The translations under genes and the position numbers were made by a program. Shown in pieces: positions 6,980 through 9,139 of a stretch of 9,139 nt of DNA; position 1 is the stretch's first letter; each line of letters opens with the position of its first letter. This DNA comes from Candidatus Hydrogenedentota bacterium (GTDB taxonomy: Bacteria; Hydrogenedentota; Hydrogenedentia; Hydrogenedentales; CAITNO01), in NCBI GenBank assembly GCA_011046175.1, contig DSBB01000534.1, forward strand, positions 1 to 9,139. Direction: 5' to 3'. The notes beneath the pieces were generated by a model. The model saw nothing but the letters and a program-made list of their open reading frames with translations. It was not told where the DNA came from and did no database searches.

Positions 6980-6991
6980 CGTGAATTCACG
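6980..6991. promoter_or_regulatory. 12-bp perfect palindrome upstream of ffh promoter
   Basis: CGTGAATTCACG is a perfect palindrome ending 3 bp before the -35 of the ffh promoter. The half-site CGTGAAT also occurs directly repeated 9 bp upstream, at 6971-6977. Position and symmetry suggest an operator or activator site, but I do not recognise the factor. It could alternatively be a chance palindrome. Confidence 0.35.
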
Positions 6992-6994
6992 AAT

Positions 6995-7024
6995 TTGACG
7001 GCTAAGAGCATATTTTGCTACAAT
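6995..7024 (+). promoter_or_regulatory. Extended -10 promoter for ffh
   Basis: TTGACG (6995-7000, -35) and TACAAT (7019-7024, -10) are 18 bp apart, and TGC immediately before the -10 makes it an extended -10 element. Both hexamers are 5 of 6 to consensus. Transcription should start near 7031, about 200 nt ahead of the ffh ATG. No other comparably good promoter was seen between the SGNH gene and ffh. Confidence 0.75.
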
Positions 7025-7030
7025 CTATGT

Positions 7031-7233
7031 TCCGTGTGCAGTGTTCTTTGTGTATTGATTCGCGCACAATCTATTATTCCGGGGCGCGGTCGTACGCATG
7101 ACAGGCGCATCCAATTTCCGTTGCGGCCGCGCGGTTTCCCCTGCAACCATGACGGGGCGCGTTGTCCGCATGCCGGTGGCGCGGCGCATCGTGCGCCGCC
7201 GCCGCGTTATACCGTTTGAAAGTTGACAGTTCC
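7031..7233 (+). other. Long structured leader of ffh, with possible small ORF
   Basis: The 200-nt leader becomes very GC-rich after 7080. GCGGCGCA (7181-7188) pairs perfectly with TGCGCCGC (7192-7199) across a TCG loop, and with one bulged C the stem extends to 7176/7205, ending 28 nt before ffh. No U-run follows, so it is not an intrinsic terminator. GGGGCGCG followed by CGCATG occurs twice, at 7081-7100 and 7154-7172. An ATG at 7098 opens a 42-codon frame ending at 7226, 7 bp before ffh, whose end is rich in arginine (RRIVRRRR); its in-frame ATG at 7170 would give 18 residues. Neither start has a good ribosome site, so its expression is doubtful. I see no SRP RNA or known riboswitch here. 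Confidence 0.4.
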
Positions 7234-8598
7234 ATGTTTGAAAGCTTGGCAAAACGGCTTGATTCCGTTTTCAAAACGATCCGCGGTCAAGGGCGCCTGA
7301 CCGAGGCGAATATGCGCGATGCGTTGCAACAAATACGCACCGCGCTGCTCGAGGCGGACGTTAATTTTCAGGTGGTGAAGAAGTTTATCGCCGACGTGCA
7401 GGAAGCGGCGCTGGGCGAGAAGGTGCTGGACAGCATTCACCCGGGCCAGCAGATCGTGAAGATTGTTCACGACGAGTTGGTGAAGGTGATGGGCGAGAAG
7501 AACGCGCCGCTTGCGAAAGCGTCGAAACCGCCCACCATTATCATGCTGGTCGGCCTGCAGGGGCAGGGCAAAACGACCAGCGCGGGCAAGCTGGCCGTGC
7601 ATTTGAAAAAAGCGGGTCAGAAAACCCTGCTTGTGGGCGCGGACGTGTATCGTCCCGCCGCCATTCGTCAGTTGGAAATTGTCGCGCAGCAGGCGGGCGC
7701 CGAGATGTTCAGTCTCGGCGAACACGCCGACCCGGTGGAAACGTGTCTGATGGCATTGGGCGAAGCCGGGCTGCGCGGGTGCGACACGATAGTGCTCGAT
7801 ACGGCAGGCCGCCTGCATGTTGATGAAGAAATGATGCTCGAGGCGCGGCAGATTGCCGACCAGTTGAATCCGCATGAAATCCTGTTCGTGGCGAACGCCA
7901 TGACCGGCCAGGACGCCGTCAATTCGGCGCGACAGTTCCATGAGGCGCTCCCGCTCTCGGGCGTTATCCTGACGCAGATGGACGGCGACGCGCGCGGCGG
8001 CGCGGCCATCAGCCTCATCGAGGTGACCGGTTGCCCCGTGAAGTTTGTGGGCGTGGGCGAAAAGCTCGACGCCCTCGAACCGTTCCATCCCGAACGCATG
8101 GCAAACCAGATTCTGGGCATGGGAGACATTGTGTCGCTGGTGGAGAAAGCGCAGCAGGTGGTGGACCGCGACAGCGCCGAGAATCTCCAGAAGAAGATGC
8201 GCAGGGGCGACTGGGACCTCGAGGACTTTCTGGGACACATGCGCCAGGTGCGCAAGATGGGCAACATCAGCGATATGCTGCAGAAGATACCGGGAATGAG
8301 CAAAATGATGCCGCAGGGAATGGACATGGCCGAAGACGAACTCAAGTACACCGAGGCCATTATCCTGTCCATGACGTTGAAGGAACGGCGCAACCCGAAC
8401 CTCATCAACGGAAGCAGGCGCAGGCGCATCGCGGACGGAAGCGGCACCAACGTGCAGGATGTTAATGCGCTCTTAAAAGAATTTCAGAAAATGAAGGTCA
8501 TGATGAAGCAGATGATGAAAGGCGGCAAGGGCAAAGGCAAGCGCAGGGGCGGCATGGCGCCGGGAGGCATGTTTCCGCCCATGCCGCCGGGATTTTGA
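7234..8598 (+). CDS. ffh: Signal recognition particle GTPase Ffh (SRP54)
   Basis: The protein of the signal recognition particle: with 4.5S/SRP RNA it binds signal sequences on ribosomes and hands them to FtsY at the membrane. At 454 residues it has normal length. MFESLAKRLDSVFKTIRGQG opens the four-helix N domain. The G domain has the P-loop GLQGQGKTT (107-115), GADVYRPAAIRQLE, DTAGR (189-193), and GVGEK (273-277). The guanine-specificity motif reads TQMD at 247-250, where the family normally has TKxD. The methionine-rich M domain includes INGSRRRRIADGSG, the RNA-binding signature, and ends in a Gly/Lys then Met/Pro-rich tail. The start at 7234 gives the standard family N-terminus; a TTG at 7162 in the same frame would add 24 unrelated residues. 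No strong Shine-Dalgarno precedes the ATG. rpsP follows, the usual neighbour. Confidence 0.97.
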   Translation: MFESLAKRLDSVFKTIRGQGRLTEANMRDALQQIRTALLEADVNFQVVKKFIADVQEAALGEKVLDSIHPGQQIVKIVHDELVKVMGEKNAPLAKASKPPTIIMLVGLQGQGKTTSAGKLAVHLKKAGQKTLLVGADVYRPAAIRQLEIVAQQAGAEMFSLGEHADPVETCLMALGEAGLRGCDTIVLDTAGRLHVDEEMMLEARQIADQLNPHEILFVANAMTGQDAVNSARQFHEALPLSGVILTQMDGDARGGAAISLIEVTGCPVKFVGVGEKLDALEPFHPERMANQILGMGDIVSLVEKAQQVVDRDSAENLQKKMRRGDWDLEDFLGHMRQVRKMGNISDMLQKIPGMSKMMPQGMDMAEDELKYTEAIILSMTLKERRNPNLINGSRRRRIADGSGTNVQDVNALLKEFQKMKVMMKQMMKGGKGKGKRRGGMAPGGMFPPMPPGF

Positions 8599-8606
8599 TG
8601 TTTTTT
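8560..8606 (+). terminator. Possible intrinsic terminator within the end of ffh
   Basis: GGCATG (8566-8571) pairs with CATGCC (8580-8585) across an 8-nt loop, and the outer CCGG at 8560-8563 can pair with CCGG at 8587-8590 around small internal bulges. The stem is followed by GATTTTGATG and then six T's (8601-8606). The stem is coded by the Met/Pro/Gly tail of Ffh. The T-run starts about 10 nt after the stem, so efficiency is uncertain; read-through to rpsP is likely. Confidence 0.4.
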
Positions 8607-8618
8607 ATGAATTGTGTT

Positions 8619-8729
8619 TTGTAGGATGAGTAGGATAGGCAGGACGCGTAGGACAGGTGTGACGAAGCAGTATTAGGACCTGTAAAAACAGATGTCCTGC
8701 GCGTCCTGCCAATCCTGCGCGTTCTATAA
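8619..8729 (+). repeat. Large inverted repeat made of 9-bp tandem units
   Basis: Starting at 8621, five 9-bp units of the form GTAGGAnnn follow each other (GTAGGATGA, GTAGGATAG, GCAGGACGC, GTAGGACAG, and a degraded GTGTGACGA). From 8692 four 9-bp units run in the opposite orientation (ATGTCCTGC, GCGTCCTGC, CAATCCTGC, GCGTTCTAT). The arms 8619-8655 and 8693-8729 pair along 37 positions: 30 Watson-Crick, 5 G-U and 2 mismatches, around a 37-nt loop. The loop holds ACAGGT/ACCTGT (8653-8658, 8678-8683), an alternative small hairpin. As plus-strand RNA this would be a very stable stem between ffh and rpsP, possibly a processing or attenuation site. I do not know a named family for it. Confidence 0.85.
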
Positions 8730-8736
8730 CCGGATG

Positions 8737-8751
8737 GCGGGCAGGGCCCGC
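8737..8751 (+). other. Short GC hairpin upstream of rpsP
   Basis: GCGGGC (8737-8742) pairs perfectly with GCCCGC (8746-8751) over a 3-nt loop, followed by a T-rich but interrupted stretch (GTTAGTTGGTATTGTTTTG). It may be a weak attenuator or terminator ending the ffh transcript. I see no convincing sigma-70 promoter between it and rpsP, so rpsP probably depends on read-through from ffh. Confidence 0.35.
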
Positions 8752-8811
8752 GTTAGTTGGTATTGTTTTGTGTAATGCGCAGCAACAAGAACGGCTGCCG
8801 AGAGGATTAAC

Positions 8812-9139
8812 ATGGCGACAAGAATTCGTTTGAAACGCGGTGGACGCAAGGCCAAGCCCTATTACCGGATCGTGGTGCAGGATGCGCGGGCGCGACGGGG
8901 CGGCCCCGAACTGGACATTATCGGGTTTTACCACCCTGCGGCGCGTCCCGAACCGGTCAGCGAGGTGAATGTGCACCGCGCGCTCGACTGGTTGAAGAAG
9001 GGCGCCGAAATGTCGGACACGGCCCGCAGCATCATGAGCAAGCTGGGCGTGTTGCGCCACTATCACGAAGGCACCATGCCTGAAGAGCCGACATGCACGC
9101 TTACCGGCGGCGTGGTCGTGAACAAAGGATATAATGCGC
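8812..9139 (+). CDS. rpsP: 30S ribosomal protein bS16 (3' end cut by window)
   Basis: Small-subunit ribosomal protein bS16, a 16S rRNA binder needed for 30S assembly. The frame reads MATRIRLKRGGRKAKPYYRI, then VVQDARARRGG, IIGFYHPAARPEP, and WLKKGAEMSDTARSIMSKLG, all at the expected family positions. AGAGGA (8801-8806) lies 5 bp before the ATG. The frame is still open at the window end after 109 codons, whereas the usual bS16 is about 80-90 residues. The extra part (after about residue 85, with HYHEGTMPEEPTCTLTGGV) is therefore a C-terminal extension of at least 25 residues. Its position after ffh matches the common ffh-rpsP-rimM-trmD-rplS order, most of which would lie beyond this window. 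Confidence 0.95.
   Translation, partial: MATRIRLKRGGRKAKPYYRIVVQDARARRGGPELDIIGFYHPAARPEPVSEVNVHRALDWLKKGAEMSDTARSIMSKLGVLRHYHEGTMPEEPTCTLTGGVVVNKGYNA

Noticed and set aside
7031..7233. SRP (4.5S) RNA gene between the promoter and ffh
   Set aside because: The conserved GGAAGCAGC-type apical region of SRP RNA is absent from the interval on either strand.
7207..8238. 343-codon open frame on the minus strand inside ffh
   Set aside because: It lies entirely opposite a highly conserved gene, has a His/Arg-rich composition typical of an antisense shadow in GC-rich DNA, and shows no family motif.
8619..8729. CRISPR array or transposon end for the 9-bp repeats
   Set aside because: Units are 9 bp without unique spacers, no cas or transposase gene is nearby, and no target-site duplication was visible.
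8605..9066. 153-codon minus-strand frame covering the 9-mer array and rpsP
   Set aside because: Its Pro/Thr-rich end is only the translation of the 9-bp repeats, and the rest is antisense to rpsP.

Overview
The window is about 9.1 kb of ordinary, roughly 57% G+C bacterial chromosome with housekeeping genes at both ends and a small exported carbohydrate-active locus in the middle. There is no phage, transposon, CRISPR, tRNA or rRNA signal. The class III ribonucleotide reductase pair shows an organism that can make DNA precursors without oxygen. The secreted beta-helix glycosidase-like protein, the secreted SGNH hydrolase and short TAGGAC-type tandem repeats would fit a polysaccharide-degrading lineage of the PVC/Hydrogenedentota kind. 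That placement is only an inference from style; no marker gene here was compared with anything.

Layout. (1) 1-789, plus strand: 3' part of aroC (chorismate synthase). (2) 790-1095: a dense control region for nrdD, with an 11-bp-spaced row of DnaA-box-like sites, two NrdR boxes 31 bp apart, and a sigma-70 promoter whose -35 lies inside the second NrdR box. (3) 1096-3971, plus strand: nrdD and its radical-SAM activase nrdG as a tight two-gene operon. (4) 3975-5834, minus strand: an exported right-handed beta-helix protein resembling GH110 alpha-1,3-galactosidases. It converges on nrdG with 3 bp between the stop codons. (5) 5835-6040: divergent promoter region. (6) 6041-6949, plus strand: exported SGNH/GDSL hydrolase. 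(7) 6950-7233: a 12-bp palindrome, a strong extended -10 promoter and a GC-rich structured leader of about 200 nt. (8) 7234-8598, plus strand: ffh (SRP GTPase). (9) 8599-8811: a large inverted repeat built from 9-bp units, then a small GC hairpin. (10) 8812-end, plus strand: rpsP (ribosomal protein bS16), cut by the window end.

How it fits together. NrdD and NrdG form one enzyme system: NrdG installs the glycyl radical that NrdD needs to reduce ribonucleotides. Their promoter carries the classic NrdR control (dATP-sensing repressor) and appears to add DnaA, which would tie nucleotide supply to replication initiation. The divergent glycosidase-like and SGNH genes could act together outside the cytoplasm on a decorated glycan, one on glycosidic bonds and one on ester groups. 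The ffh-rpsP neighbourhood is a widely conserved arrangement, normally continuing with rimM-trmD-rplS. Here the two genes are separated by an unusual 37-bp-arm RNA hairpin. The most interesting signals are the overlapping DnaA/NrdR control region (890-1011), the 9-mer inverted array (8619-8729), the ffh leader, and the TQMD variant in the Ffh GTPase site.
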